DNA of 64,000 nt, taken from NCBI GenBank assembly GCA_033763995.1, contig JANRJL010000066.1:23321-87320 (forward strand), read 5' to 3'. The position numbers were made by a program, and so were the translations under genes. A model generated the notes under the pieces. The model had not been told where the DNA came from. It ran no database searches and was given only the letters and a program-made list of their open reading frames with translations. Shown in pieces: positions 22,450 to 33,997 of this stretch (position 1 is the stretch's first letter; every line of letters begins with the position of its first letter). Source of the DNA: GCA-2737725 sp033763995 (lineage in GTDB: Bacteria; Pseudomonadota; Alphaproteobacteria; Rhodospirillales; Rhodospirillaceae).

Positions 22450-23706
22450 ATGCACATCAATCGCCGCACGCTCATTGCCGGGGCCGGGATGGCAGCGTTG
22501 TCCGTTCGCGCGTCATGGGCCGCGACCAAAGTCCTGCCCACCGCCAGCCCCAAGTCCATGGGCTTCGATGCGGAACGCTTGAAGCGGATTCCCGCAGCAC
22601 TGCAGCGGCATATCGATGCCGGCGAGGCGCCGGGGTTTCTGGCCGCCGTCATGCGAAACGGCAAGCTCGTGTCGTTCGATGCGCTCGGCTACCGCGACAT
22701 CGCCGCCAAGACGCCCATGACGCGCGATACCATCTTCCGCATCATGTCCATGACCAAGCCGATCGTTTCCGTGGCGGCCATGATTCTGGCCGAGGAAAAC
22801 CGCCTGCGGCTCACTGACCCGGTCGCGAGGTTCATTCCGGCTTTCGCCAAACAGCAGGTCTATGTCAGCGGCGAAGGCGAGGGCATGGTGCTGGCCCCGG
22901 CCAAGCGCCAGGTGCAGGTGCGCAACCTGCTGATGCACACGTCGGGATATTCCTATGGCCTTGGCGCCCATCCGGTGGCCGAGCTGCAGCGCAGGCGCGG
23001 GCCGCGGCTCGAGACCTCCGACTCGCTCGCGGCTTTTTGCGATGCCGCGGCCGCCCTGCCGCTGATGTTCGAGCCGGGCACGCAGTGGCAGTACGGCATT
23101 TCCACCGACCTCCTGGGCCGCGTCGTCGAAGTGGCCTCGGGCATGACGCTGCCGGAGTTTCTGCGGGAGCGGATTTTCGCGCCCCTCGGCATGACCGACA
23201 CCGCGTTCTTCGTGGCGCCCGACAAGGCCGCCCGCTTCGCCAACCGCTACGCCATCAAGGACGGCGCGCTCGCGCTGCACGAGGACGCCAAGACCAGCCG
23301 TTTTCTCAAGGCGCCCAAGGTGCCCTCGGGCGGCGGCGGGCTTACGTCCACGGCGGATGATTACCTGCGCTTCGCCGCCATGCTGCTGAACGAGGGCGAG
23401 CTGGACGGCGCGCGCATCCTCGCGCCCCAAACCGTGCGCCTGATGCGCGCGAACCATCTGTCCGAGGCCATCACCGAGGCGCGCGACACGGGCTTCGGGC
23501 TCGGCTTCGGCGTGGACATCGCGGGCGCCAACCGCAGCTACTACGGCGGCGACGGCACGTACCATTGGGGGGGCGCCAACCGCACCCACTTCTGGGTTGA
23601 TCCGGCCAACAAAATCGTCGGGCTGTCGATGACGCAGATGGACCCCTTCGATAATTTGTTCGAGGAGGACATGCGCGCGCTGACCTACCAGGCGTTCATG
23701 GGGTAG
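22450..23706 (+). CDS. Class C beta-lactamase-like serine hydrolase (esterase/peptidase family S12)
   Basis: The 418-residue exported protein begins with a twin-arginine-like signal (NRRTLIAGAGMAALSVRASWA). The catalytic SxxK is SMTK near residue 98 in FRIMSMTKPIVSVAAM. The second motif region is HTSGYSYG and the third KTG-equivalent is HWGGANRTHFWVDP, as in many EstB-like esterases and non-lactamase S12 enzymes. I start at ATG 22450 because GGAGG lies 6 bp upstream; an in-frame TTG at 22435 would overlap it and the terminator. The substrate cannot be deduced; a true AmpC role is unlikely given the HxG-type third motif. Confidence 0.85.
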   Translation: MHINRRTLIAGAGMAALSVRASWAATKVLPTASPKSMGFDAERLKRIPAALQRHIDAGEAPGFLAAVMRNGKLVSFDALGYRDIAAKTPMTRDTIFRIMSMTKPIVSVAAMILAEENRLRLTDPVARFIPAFAKQQVYVSGEGEGMVLAPAKRQVQVRNLLMHTSGYSYGLGAHPVAELQRRRGPRLETSDSLAAFCDAAAALPLMFEPGTQWQYGISTDLLGRVVEVASGMTLPEFLRERIFAPLGMTDTAFFVAPDKAARFANRYAIKDGALALHEDAKTSRFLKAPKVPSGGGGLTSTADDYLRFAAMLLNEGELDGARILAPQTVRLMRANHLSEAITEARDTGFGLGFGVDIAGANRSYYGGDGTYHWGGANRTHFWVDPANKIVGLSMTQMDPFDNLFEEDMRALTYQAFMG

Positions 23707-23716
23707 GGGCTTCGGC

Positions 23717-24049
23717 TCAGGTCAAGCCCAACGTCCATCGCAGCGCAAGATCGATAGCCGCCATTTGATCAGCGGCGACAACGCCGGCAATCTTTCCCAA
23801 CCGCCGCCTTGGCAAGGACAAGATTTTGTCTGTCATAACCTGAGATATGACTTTAAGGCCATTCTCGTCAGTCGGCTCAAGATCGACCCGGAATGTCCTT
23901 TCTCCGCGCACATCGCTCGTCAAAAGACAAACCGAGACCGTGTCGTGATCGGGATTGAGCATGTCGGACTGAACGACCACAGCCGGGCGTGGCTTGCCGA
24001 AGTCTCCGGGCGCCGCGACGATGAGAATCTGCCCGCGCCTTATTTCCAC
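23717..24049 (-). CDS. MazF/PemK-type toxin
   Basis: The 110-residue protein begins MEIRRGQILIVAAPGDFGKP and continues RPAVVVQSD, the usual MazF strand with GKPRPAVVVQ and its catalytic Arg. The later stretches VCLLTSD and ISQVMTDKILSLPRRRLG match the SH3-like barrel and the conserved D-K-I motif. MazF toxins cleave mRNA at short sequences. The start overlaps the 3' end of the antitoxin gene by 10 bp, the standard antitoxin-first order. The full catalytic set is present, so the toxin looks functional. Confidence 0.88.
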   Translation of the reverse strand: MEIRRGQILIVAAPGDFGKPRPAVVVQSDMLNPDHDTVSVCLLTSDVRGERTFRVDLEPTDENGLKVISQVMTDKILSLPRRRLGKIAGVVAADQMAAIDLALRWTLGLT

Positions 24050-24324
24050 TCGTCCATATCCTCAGCCGCGGCTTCGATAAACGCGATGGCCTCGCGTTCT
24101 CCTGGCGTGCCGCGCAAGGCTTCTACATCGCGTCGAACTCGCGCGATAAACGCCGGATCGTTGGTATCCGGCACCCACGTCTGGACAAGCTTGAAGCCCT
24201 TGGCGCGCATGCGGGCGCGGAAAGCGCGCATCTTTTCCGCCGCGGTCTTGGCGCGACGGGGCTTGCCCGCTGCCGCGCGCTTGTCCTGCGTCCGCGCTGA
24301 CTTCTTCCTTGCCGCCGTTGCCAT
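24040..24324 (-). CDS. MazE-like antitoxin of the DUF3018 group
   Basis: The 94-residue protein has a basic N-terminal tail (ARKKSARTQDKRAAAGKPRR) followed by KMRAFRARMRAKGFKLVQTW and VPDTNDPAFIARVRRD, the DUF3018 antitoxin pattern. The acidic C-terminus (EAAAEDMDEWK) is the part expected to wrap the toxin. I start at ATG 24324 with AGGAGA about 8 bp upstream. A perfect 16-bp palindrome lies 15 bp before the start. The gene is upstream of and overlaps the MazF-like gene. Confidence 0.85.
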   Translation of the reverse strand: MATAARKKSARTQDKRAAAGKPRRAKTAAEKMRAFRARMRAKGFKLVQTWVPDTNDPAFIARVRRDVEALRGTPGEREAIAFIEAAAEDMDEWK

Positions 24325-24339
24325 AATCTGGTCTCCTCT

Positions 24340-24355
24340 TGGTAACATGTTACCA
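24340..24355. promoter_or_regulatory. 16-bp perfect palindrome, likely antitoxin operator
   Basis: TGGTAACATGTTACCA reads identically on both strands and ends 15 bp before the antitoxin ATG, 32 bp before the divergent alpha/beta-hydrolase gene. Toxin-antitoxin operons are generally autorepressed at such sites. It may also affect the divergent gene. Confidence 0.72.
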
Positions 24356-24387
24356 TTCTTGAGTCCGATTTTCCAGGTCTTCCGACC

Positions 24388-26184
24388 ATGACCACGCCCG
24401 CCGTTCCCGGCCTCACGCGCCACTTCTGCACCATCGGCGCGCGGCAAGTGCATTACCGGCGCATGGGGAGCGGTCCTGCCTTGATCGCGCTGCATCGTCT
24501 GCCGCGCTCCTCGCGCGATTTATTGCCGTTCATTCAATCGGCGGCGCAGAAATTCACGGTGATCGCGCCCGACATCGCCGGTTACGGCAGTTCGTGGCAG
24601 CTCTCGCGGCGCACGCCCACCGCCAATTTCATTCCGCCCTGGCGCGACTACGTCGACGACATCGACGCGCTCGCCAAGGAGCTGGGCGTCAAACAGGCGC
24701 TGCTGTACGGCGAGGGTGAGGGGGCCACGCTGGCGTTCCAGTTGGTGCTGCGCGATCCCAAGCGCTTCGCCGCCGCGGCCCTCAACAACATCGCGCTGCT
24801 CACCGACGTGGAGCGCGCCGAGGCCATGAAGGCCTGGCCCGCCTTCGAGCCGCACTGGGATGGCAGCCACTTGGCGTGGCTGTGGTCGTATCTGCGCGAG
24901 GAAAACGCCTTCTCGCCGTGGTGGAGCAAGAGCCTCGCCACGCGCATGGAAAAAGACATGCCACCACCCGATGAGCTGCAACATCGTCTGGTGCAAATTC
25001 TCGCCGACGGGCGCATGGCCGCCGACACGGTGCGCCTGCCCACCGAGAGCCCCATGACGGGCCGTCAGGGGCGGGGCTATCGCGTCGGCCTGTTGTCGTC
25101 GCTGGAGTTCCGGCCCGGCGCACATGTGCTCAATGTCGCGGTGCCGATGCTGTTCACGGGCGCCAAGGCCTTTCACAAGCACATCTCGCTGGCCAAGGCC
25201 TCGACACCATCGAATAAGTGCAGCTTCAAGCCCGCCGCCAGCCCCGCCGAGGCCGCCGACTTTGCCGTCGAGTTTCTGGCCCAACATGGCGCGCGCGTGC
25301 CGCCGCCGCCGCCCGCGCCCGCCGCCAAGCCCATCCATGGCGTGCTGTGGGAGGATTTCGTGCCGGTGCCGGGCGGACAGCTTCATGTACAGATGAACGA
25401 CGATTTCGGAACGGTGCCCCTGCTGATCCAGCACGACGCGGCGTCATCGGTGGGCACGGTGGAGCCCATCACGCGCTCGCTCATCGGCCGGCGCACCATC
25501 TTGGCGTTTGATCTGCCGGGCTCGGGCGAGTCCGACAATACGCTGCCCACTACGGCGGGCGGTTATGACGGCATCGAGGTCTCGCACTACGCCGAGGTGC
25601 TGCGATCGGTGCTGGAGACCTTCGGCCTCGACAAGGTGGATTTCTATGGCATGTGGGGCGGCGGCTTCGTGGGGCTCGATCTCGCCCTGATGCAGCCCAC
25701 GCGGATTCGCAGGCTGGTGATGTCCAACGTCTTTCAGCACACCGGCGCCGAGCAAAAACTCATCCAAGACAACTACACCCCGCCCATCGAGCCCGTGTGG
25801 CACGGCGGGCACCTGGCGCAATGCTGGCACCAGATGCGCGATCAGGGCATCTACTATCCGTGGTTCGATCGCACCGCCCAGGGCGTCATCAAGCGCGAGC
25901 CCTTCATCGCCACCGACATGGTCCACGAGCGCGCGTGCTCCCTGCTCAAGGCGGGCAACATGTACCGCACGGCCTACCAGGCGCATTTCCGCTATCCGAC
26001 CTACGACAAGCTCAAGACCTCGCCGGTGCCCACCCTGGTGGCCACGACAAAGTGGGATCCCAACAATCCGCACACCGAGGCCGCCGCCAAGGCCGCGCCC
26101 AACGCCAAGCTCAGGTACCTCGACGACGATTTCACCAAATGGGGCGAAAGCTTCCTGCCGTTTCTGGAAGAGGGCGATCGGTAG
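24388..26184 (+). CDS. Tandem alpha/beta-hydrolase-fold protein lacking both nucleophile serines
   Basis: The 598-residue protein holds two alpha/beta-hydrolase domains (about residues 1-300 and 320-598) joined by a Pro/Ala-rich linker (PPPPPAPAAKP). Fold landmarks are clear: IAPDIAGYGSS in domain 1 and LAFDLPGSGESD in domain 2. The nucleophile elbows read YGEGEGA (first) and YGMWGGG (second), so the serine position of GxSxG is Gly and Trp. The C-terminal catalytic His region also lacks an obvious His (DDDFTKWGESFLPF). There is no signal peptide. This is either a pseudoenzyme or uses another chemistry; domain 1 and 2 look like old duplicates. The gene diverges from the MazEF pair. Confidence 0.8.
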   Translation: MTTPAVPGLTRHFCTIGARQVHYRRMGSGPALIALHRLPRSSRDLLPFIQSAAQKFTVIAPDIAGYGSSWQLSRRTPTANFIPPWRDYVDDIDALAKELGVKQALLYGEGEGATLAFQLVLRDPKRFAAAALNNIALLTDVERAEAMKAWPAFEPHWDGSHLAWLWSYLREENAFSPWWSKSLATRMEKDMPPPDELQHRLVQILADGRMAADTVRLPTESPMTGRQGRGYRVGLLSSLEFRPGAHVLNVAVPMLFTGAKAFHKHISLAKASTPSNKCSFKPAASPAEAADFAVEFLAQHGARVPPPPPAPAAKPIHGVLWEDFVPVPGGQLHVQMNDDFGTVPLLIQHDAASSVGTVEPITRSLIGRRTILAFDLPGSGESDNTLPTTAGGYDGIEVSHYAEVLRSVLETFGLDKVDFYGMWGGGFVGLDLALMQPTRIRRLVMSNVFQHTGAEQKLIQDNYTPPIEPVWHGGHLAQCWHQMRDQGIYYPWFDRTAQGVIKREPFIATDMVHERACSLLKAGNMYRTAYQAHFRYPTYDKLKTSPVPTLVATTKWDPNNPHTEAAAKAAPNAKLRYLDDDFTKWGESFLPFLEEGDR

Positions 26185-26190
26185 CGCGGC

Positions 26191-27093
26191 TTAGCTCACT
26201 TTCGTCACCGCATCCCGCTCCGTCAGGTGTTCCCGGCGCGCGAGATAGAGGCAACTGCCGATCAGCACGCTCACGCCCGCCAGCATGACGGGGTCGGGCA
26301 CGTCGCCGAACCAAAAGTAGCCGATGATCAGGCCGTAGACGATGATGGTGTAGGTGAAGGGCGAGACCGCCGAGGCCGGCGCATAACGATAGGACGTCGC
26401 CATCAACAACTGCCCGCCGCCGCACATCACGCCCTGCAGCATGAGCCAGCCGTAGCCCGCCGCGTCGGGGCTGCGCCACACCGGCGGCACCAGCGCGCCC
26501 AACACGACGATGGAAAAGACGGCGAAGTAGGCCGTGACCGTCACCGGGTGATCGGTGCGCCCCAGCACCCGCAAGGTCAGGGTCATGACGGCGAAGGCGA
26601 CGGCGCCGCCCAAGGTCCACAGCGCGCCGATGCCGAACACGCCCAGGCCCGGGCGCATGGCGATCAGCACGCCCGCGAAACCCACCACCACGGCCGCCCA
26701 GCGCCGCCACTCCATCCGTTCGCGCAAGACCCAGCCCGCCAGCACGCTCACCATCAACACGCCGGAAAAGCCGATGGCGCTGACCTCGGCGAGCGGCATG
26801 GTGCGAAACGCGATGATGTAACACGCCATGCCGCCGGCGCCCGCCACGCAGCGCACCAGCATGATCCACGGTTGCCGCGTCACCCACAGCGCCGCCGGCG
26901 CGCGCACGATCAAGGGCAGCAGCACGAGCGTGGCGCCCAGGGCGCGGAAAAACAGAATCTGCGTCGCCGTGTAATCGGGCGCGAGATGCTTGGCGATGGC
27001 GTCCTGCACCGCGTAAAGCCCGATGGACAGCAGCATCAGCCCGATGCCGAACAGCTTGCGCTCCGCCGGTGCGGTTGGTCGTGGTGCGCTCAT
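26191..27093 (-). CDS. EamA-family (DMT superfamily) transporter
   Basis: The 300-residue inner-membrane protein has ten predicted helices in two EamA repeats. The first shows LLSIGLYAVQDAIAKHLA and ILFFRALGATLVLLPLI; the second shows FTYTIIVYGLIIGYFWFGD with the conserved Pro-Asp after it. These proteins commonly export amino acids or metabolites; the substrate is unknown. The start ATG at 27093 begins a short polar N-terminus before helix 1. The 3' end meets the hydrolase gene convergently with a 6-bp gap. Confidence 0.85.
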   Translation of the reverse strand: MSAPRPTAPAERKLFGIGLMLLSIGLYAVQDAIAKHLAPDYTATQILFFRALGATLVLLPLIVRAPAALWVTRQPWIMLVRCVAGAGGMACYIIAFRTMPLAEVSAIGFSGVLMVSVLAGWVLRERMEWRRWAAVVVGFAGVLIAMRPGLGVFGIGALWTLGGAVAFAVMTLTLRVLGRTDHPVTVTAYFAVFSIVVLGALVPPVWRSPDAAGYGWLMLQGVMCGGGQLLMATSYRYAPASAVSPFTYTIIVYGLIIGYFWFGDVPDPVMLAGVSVLIGSCLYLARREHLTERDAVTKVS

Positions 27094-27551
27094 CGGTTTC
27101 CCCTTGGGCGGTTATCGCCCATCGCCCAGCCCATGTGAATTGTGCGGATAACCCCGGGATTTCTTGGTCGCACACCTGCCGCGCGGTAAAATGCGGCGTG
27201 ATGAATGAAGCGCGAGCCTCTCGCTCGCGCGGGGCCGTGTGTGCCCCATGAGAACAGGAGGCTGCGCACCGGGAATTTCCTGATCGCAAAACAGGGTCTT
27301 TACGTTTTCAAATGCTTTCAAAGGCTTAGGCACCCATGACCTGTAATTTTTGCATCCTCCCTGAAATAACAGGGATAACAGGTGAAACCCCGGGAAATCC
27401 GCCATTTTTCCTGTGGGCCCGGAGGCGCCATGAGGCCCCTTTGCCCCAATTGCGGCCACGCCCGTGGCGACGGTTGTGCGGGACGATTGAACCGCCCGGC
27501 CAGAGACGCCGAGCCGCGCGCGTCGATTTCGGAGTGGTCGCGAAGCTAGGG
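27094..27551. other. Intergenic region, 458 bp, with an imperfect direct repeat and a hairpin
   Basis: No gene was found. An imperfect direct repeat of about 20 bp (CCGGGATTTCTTGGTCGCA near 27154 and CCGGGAATTTCCTGATCGCA near 27270) flanks a perfect hairpin GCGCGAGC-CTCTC-GCTCGCGC at 27210-27230. The region lies upstream of the DMT gene and downstream of htpG, so it should hold the DMT promoter and any htpG terminator; I see no clear T-tract. Confidence 0.4.
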
Positions 27552-29480
27552 CTAACCCAGCCCCTTCTCCATCATGACCGAGAGGCGTTTCGCAAAGGCC
27601 ACCGGGTCGGCCACGGGCTCGCCCTCGACGATGCGCGCTTGGTCCAGCAGCAGGTGCGCCGCGTCGTCCAGGCTCGAACCGGACAGGGTCATCAAGCGCT
27701 TGATCAGCCCATGCTTCGGGTTGATCTCGAGAATCTTGCGCACCGCCAGGCCCGGCGCGTCGCCGTGCTGCTTCAGCATGCGCGCGAGATGCAGGCTCAT
27801 GCCGCCGGTGTCGGCCACCAGGCACACCGGGCTGCCGGTCAAGCGTTCCGTCGTGCGCACATCGGCCACGGCCGCGCCGAGCGACTTTTTCAAGGCCTCG
27901 ATCAAGTCCTTGATGGCCTGTTCGGCGGCGGCCCCGGTGTCGTCCTTTTTGTCGTCCGCTCCGTCGCCCTTGATCTTGGCCAGGTCGGCGCCGGCCTCGG
28001 CGACGCCGCGGAAATTCTTTTTGTCGTAGGCGTGCACGGACGCGACCCAGAACTCGTCGATGGGATCCGTCAGCAGCAACACCTCGATGCCCTTGGCGAC
28101 GAAACCTTCCAGTTGCGGGCTGTTCTTGAGCAGGCCGGCGTCATCGCCGGTGACGGTGTAGATCGCGTCCTGGCCTTCCTTCATGCGGCCGACGTAGTCC
28201 TTCAGCGACATCCAGCCGTCCACGGCACTGGAGCGGAAGCGGGCCAACTCCAACAATTCCTCGCGGCGCTCGAAGTCCTCGTAGAGCCCTTCTTTCATCA
28301 CCGGGCCGAACACCTCCCAGAATTTGGCGTACTCGTCCGGTTTCTCGGCGCGCTCCTTCAGGTCTTTCAGCAGGCGTTTGACGATGCCGCTTTGGATTTT
28401 GCGCAGCAGCGGATTGTCCTGCAGGATTTCGCGGCTGATGTTGAGCGGCAAGTCGGAGGAATCCACCACGCCGCGCACAAAGCGCAAATAGCGCGGCATC
28501 AAGCCTTCCAGCTTGTCCGAGATGAACACGCGGTTGATGTACAGCTTGACGTTGGTCTTGCGGTCGGGATTGAAAAGGTCGAAGGGCTTGGTGGACGGCA
28601 CGTACAGCAGCGCCGTGTATTCGATGGCACCCTCGGCCTTGAAGTGCAGCGTGTGCCAGGGCTCGTCGAAGGCGTGCCCGACGTGGTGGTAAAACTCCTT
28701 GTACTGCTCGGGCGTGATCTCGCTCTTGGGGCGCATCCACAGGGCCGAGGCGGTGTTGAGCGTTTCAGGCGCCGCGTCCTTCTTGTCGGCGTCGGCCCCC
28801 TTGGCCCCCTTGGCCTCGCCCGCGATCGGGTCGAGGATCACCGGCACGGCGACGTGGTCGGAGTAGGTCTTGACGATGCGCTTCAGGCGGAAGGCGTCGA
28901 GAAAATCCTCGGCGTCTTTTTTCATGTGCAGCACGATCTTGGCGCCGCGCGCGACGTTGTCGGCCTCGCCCACGGCGAACTTGCCGGCACCCTCGCTCGA
29001 CCAGTGCCAGCCCTTGGTCTCGCCGGCCTTGCGCGAAAACACTTCAACGCGATGGGCGACCATGAAGGCCGAATAAAAGCCCACGCCGAATTGGCCGATG
29101 AGGCTCACGTCCTTGGACTTGTCGCCGGTCAGCGATTTCATGAACTCCGCCGTGCCCGACTTGGCGATGGTGCCCAGGTTGGCGATCAGCTCGTCGCGGT
29201 TCATGCCGATGCCGTTGTCGGACACCGTCAACGTCTTGGCGGCCTTGTCGACGCTCAGGTGAATCTCGAAATTGCCGCCGCCGTCTTCCAACAATTTGGG
29301 CTCGGCGATGGCGGCGTAGCGCAGCTTGTCGCAGGCGTCCGACGCGTTGGAGATCAACTCCCGCAGGAAAATCTCGGTGTTCGAGTACAGCGAATGCACC
29401 ACGATATCGAGCAGCTTGGCCACCTCGGCCTGGAACTGCAGGTTCTCGACGGGTTTGTCCTGGGTCGCGGTCTCGCTCAT
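27552..29480 (-). CDS. htpG: Hsp90-family chaperone HtpG
   Basis: The 642-residue cytosolic chaperone has a GHKL ATPase domain with FLRELISNASDACDKLR (catalytic Glu and nucleotide Asn), SDNGIGMNRDEL, a GTIAKSGTAEF lid segment and QFGVGFYSAFMVA. The middle domain has the ISREILQDNPLLRKI motif with its catalytic Arg. I start at ATG 29480 giving SETATQDKPVENLQFQAEV; an in-frame extension of 11 residues upstream looks noncoding. A short insert rich in Lys, Asp and Ala (GAKGADADKKDAAP) lies in the middle domain. The gene is monocistronic. Confidence 0.96.
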   Translation of the reverse strand: MSETATQDKPVENLQFQAEVAKLLDIVVHSLYSNTEIFLRELISNASDACDKLRYAAIAEPKLLEDGGGNFEIHLSVDKAAKTLTVSDNGIGMNRDELIANLGTIAKSGTAEFMKSLTGDKSKDVSLIGQFGVGFYSAFMVAHRVEVFSRKAGETKGWHWSSEGAGKFAVGEADNVARGAKIVLHMKKDAEDFLDAFRLKRIVKTYSDHVAVPVILDPIAGEAKGAKGADADKKDAAPETLNTASALWMRPKSEITPEQYKEFYHHVGHAFDEPWHTLHFKAEGAIEYTALLYVPSTKPFDLFNPDRKTNVKLYINRVFISDKLEGLMPRYLRFVRGVVDSSDLPLNISREILQDNPLLRKIQSGIVKRLLKDLKERAEKPDEYAKFWEVFGPVMKEGLYEDFERREELLELARFRSSAVDGWMSLKDYVGRMKEGQDAIYTVTGDDAGLLKNSPQLEGFVAKGIEVLLLTDPIDEFWVASVHAYDKKNFRGVAEAGADLAKIKGDGADDKKDDTGAAAEQAIKDLIEALKKSLGAAVADVRTTERLTGSPVCLVADTGGMSLHLARMLKQHGDAPGLAVRKILEINPKHGLIKRLMTLSGSSLDDAAHLLLDQARIVEGEPVADPVAFAKRLSVMMEKGLG

Positions 29481-29554
29481 CGGTCGGGGTCCTTGCCTCT
29501 CGTTGCCACGCAAGCCCGGCGGTCGGCACCAGGCCGAACCGCCAAGCGGCGGTC

Positions 29555-29583
29555 ATATGTGGCGATGGCCCTCAAAACGCAAG
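29555..29583 (-). promoter_or_regulatory. Possible RpoH-type promoter of htpG
   Basis: On the minus strand, CTTGCG (29583-29578) is followed after 16 bases by CACATAT (29561-29555). This resembles alphaproteobacterial heat-shock promoters (CTTG, then a C-rich -10 ending in TAT). It lies 75 bp before the htpG start. The match is by eye only. Confidence 0.4.
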
Positions 29584-29767
29584 GGGTTTGGCAACTCCCC
29601 GCCTGGCCCATATTCTCCATGATTCGGTCCACAAATGACGCGAATCAATTGCCAGGCCCGGCGAATCGCCCCATGATTCCACCACTTGGCGCCGGCGCGA
29701 ACCCGGTGCTCCAGGGGGGAGTGTTGGGGCCCTGGCGCCGGGGCCGGTTCAACCAGCGGAGTTGTGC

Positions 29768-30148
29768 ATGCAACATCAGGCGCAGATTTCCTTCCACGGC
29801 ATCGATCATTCCGATGCGGTCGAAACTCACATCCGCGAGCGCGTCTCCAAGCTCGACAAGATCTTCGACCGCATCACCCGCTGCCGCGTCGTGGCCGAGG
29901 CTCACCACAACAGCCATGCCCATGCCAACGCCGCGCACCGGCCGTTCCACGTCTCCATCCGCCTCGACGTGCCTGGCGACGAACTGGTGGTCAAGAGCGA
30001 CAAGAAAAACCCGCGCGGCCACGAAGACCTCAATGCCGCCGTGCGCGAGGCCTTCGCCACCATGGAACGCCAGCTCAAGGAATACGTTCGCCGCAAGTGG
30101 TACGACAAGCGCCGCGAAACGGTGCCCGAACCCGAAATCGAGACCTAA
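29768..30148 (+). CDS. hpf: Ribosome hibernation-promoting factor, short form
   Basis: The 126-residue protein has the HPF/YfiA fold: QISFHGIDHSDAVETHIRER, then KLDKIFDRITRCRVVAEAHH and a basic C-terminal helix (RQLKEYVRRKWYDKRRE). It binds the 30S decoding centre and silences ribosomes in stationary phase. It lacks the extra C-terminal dimerisation domain of long HPF. Start: ATG 29768 with GCGGAG 6 bp upstream; a TTG two codons earlier is in frame but too close. It diverges from htpG, so stress genes sit back to back. Confidence 0.88.
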   Translation: MQHQAQISFHGIDHSDAVETHIRERVSKLDKIFDRITRCRVVAEAHHNSHAHANAAHRPFHVSIRLDVPGDELVVKSDKKNPRGHEDLNAAVREAFATMERQLKEYVRRKWYDKRRETVPEPEIET

Positions 30149-30220
30149 CTCCACGGCCCGGCCCGATTTGATCCGGCCAGCGTTGATCAGATTTTATTCT
30201 CAGCCCTGCCGGGTGCCCGC

Positions 30221-32817
<2,597 letters not shown>

Positions 32818-32821
<4 letters not shown>

Positions 32822-33234
32822 CGGAACCGAGCCTGCGCCATGATAAGTGCGCGAGTCTCCGACTCGACAAGTGGCTGTGGTTCGCGCGCTTTTGCAAAAC
32901 CCGCGCCCTGGCGCAGAAACTCATCGAACGCGGACAGGTCACGCTCAACGGCGCTCGGATTCGAAAGCCCAGCGCTTCGGTACGTCCCAACGACAAGTTG
33001 ATTCTCACTCTTGGGGCTTGGCGCCGTCAGGTCACGGTCGTGGCGATGGGTGCGCACCGTGGTCCGCCGAGCGAGGCTCAAGCTTTGTATGTCCAACCCA
33101 CGCCGCCGGAACGCTTGGACCGCGACGATGCGGCCATGCCGTTGCGCAAACCGCTGTTGATCCGCCCCAAGGGCGCCGGCCGGCCCACCAAACGTGACCG
33201 CCGGGCGATCGATCAACTTCTGGACGGTGAGTAA
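32818..33234 (+). CDS. S4-domain RNA-binding protein (Hsp15-like)
   Basis: The 138-residue basic protein has an S4 domain: LRLDKWLWFARFCKTRALAQ followed by KLIERGQVTLNGARIRKPS. Hsp15/HslR proteins rescue stalled 50S-tRNA complexes, and this length and C-terminal basic tail (RPKGAGRPTKRDRR) fit. The start ATG overlaps the helicase stop, so expression is coupled. Pairing of this S4 gene with the SUV3-like helicase is common in alphaproteobacterial genomes as far as I recall. Confidence 0.85.
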
Positions 33235-33244
33235 TGCTGCGCAA

Positions 33245-33841
33245 TCATCTTTTGCGAAACACCAGCGACAGATTGTTGGCGGGCATTGTCACGATTTCTT
33301 CCAACAAAAAGTTGTTGGCTTTCGCCACCGCCGTCACGTCGTCCACCTCGCGCAATCCCCACGCCGGATTGCGCGCCTTGAGCGATGCGTCAAAGGCCAC
33401 GTTGCCCTCGCCCAAATAGTCGCCGTGAAGAATGTAAGGCCCATAGGTGAACAACGCCGCGCCAGGGGCCAGAATGTCGGCCGCGCCGGCGAACAAGCCC
33501 TCGGTCGCGGCCCAGGGCGAGATGTGAATCATGTTGATGCACACCACCGCGTCGGCTCGGGCTTGGGGCCATGGCCGCTGCGTCGCGTCGAGAACGAGAG
33601 GCATGCGCAAATTGGCCAGTCGCGCGTCTGAAGCGGTGGCGCGGATGCTCTCAAGATTGACCGGGTCAAGATCGCTGGGTTGCCACGTCAGCCGCGGCAG
33701 GGCTGCGGCAAATGTGGCGGCGTGATATCCCGATCCGCTGGCGAGTTCCAAGACCGTGCCGTTGGGCGGCAAGACGCGGCGCAGCACTCGGAGGATGGGC
33801 TCGGCATTGCGCACCGAGGCCGGATGGGGCGTGGGGGTCAT
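33245..33841 (-). CDS. DUF938-family SAM-dependent methyltransferase
   Basis: The 198-residue protein has a Rossmann SAM site: VLELASGSGYHAATFA (motif I, about 30-45) and QPSDLDP as the acidic residue after strand 2. NMIHISPWAATEGL and GPYILHGDYLGEGN are typical DUF938 segments. The substrate is unknown. It converges with the S4 gene with a 10-bp gap and diverges from fdxA. Confidence 0.85.
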   Translation of the reverse strand: MTPTPHPASVRNAEPILRVLRRVLPPNGTVLELASGSGYHAATFAAALPRLTWQPSDLDPVNLESIRATASDARLANLRMPLVLDATQRPWPQARADAVVCINMIHISPWAATEGLFAGAADILAPGAALFTYGPYILHGDYLGEGNVAFDASLKARNPAWGLREVDDVTAVAKANNFLLEEIVTMPANNLSLVFRKR

Positions 33842-33997
33842 GGCCGCCCGCGGTGTCGCCTCGTGGCGTGGTCAGCACGCTCACCTGACTTGACGCCCGG
33901 CGCGCAAATCGAGTACCCGATTTCCAGCGGCTTTGTCGCGTGATCCCGGCGTCCTCGCAAGGGACGGACAATCCCGGGTTGGTGGGAGATAACGTGC

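Noticed and set aside
22450..23706. True AmpC beta-lactamase
   Set aside because: The SxxK is present, but the third motif is HWGGA rather than KTG; esterase or peptidase is more likely.
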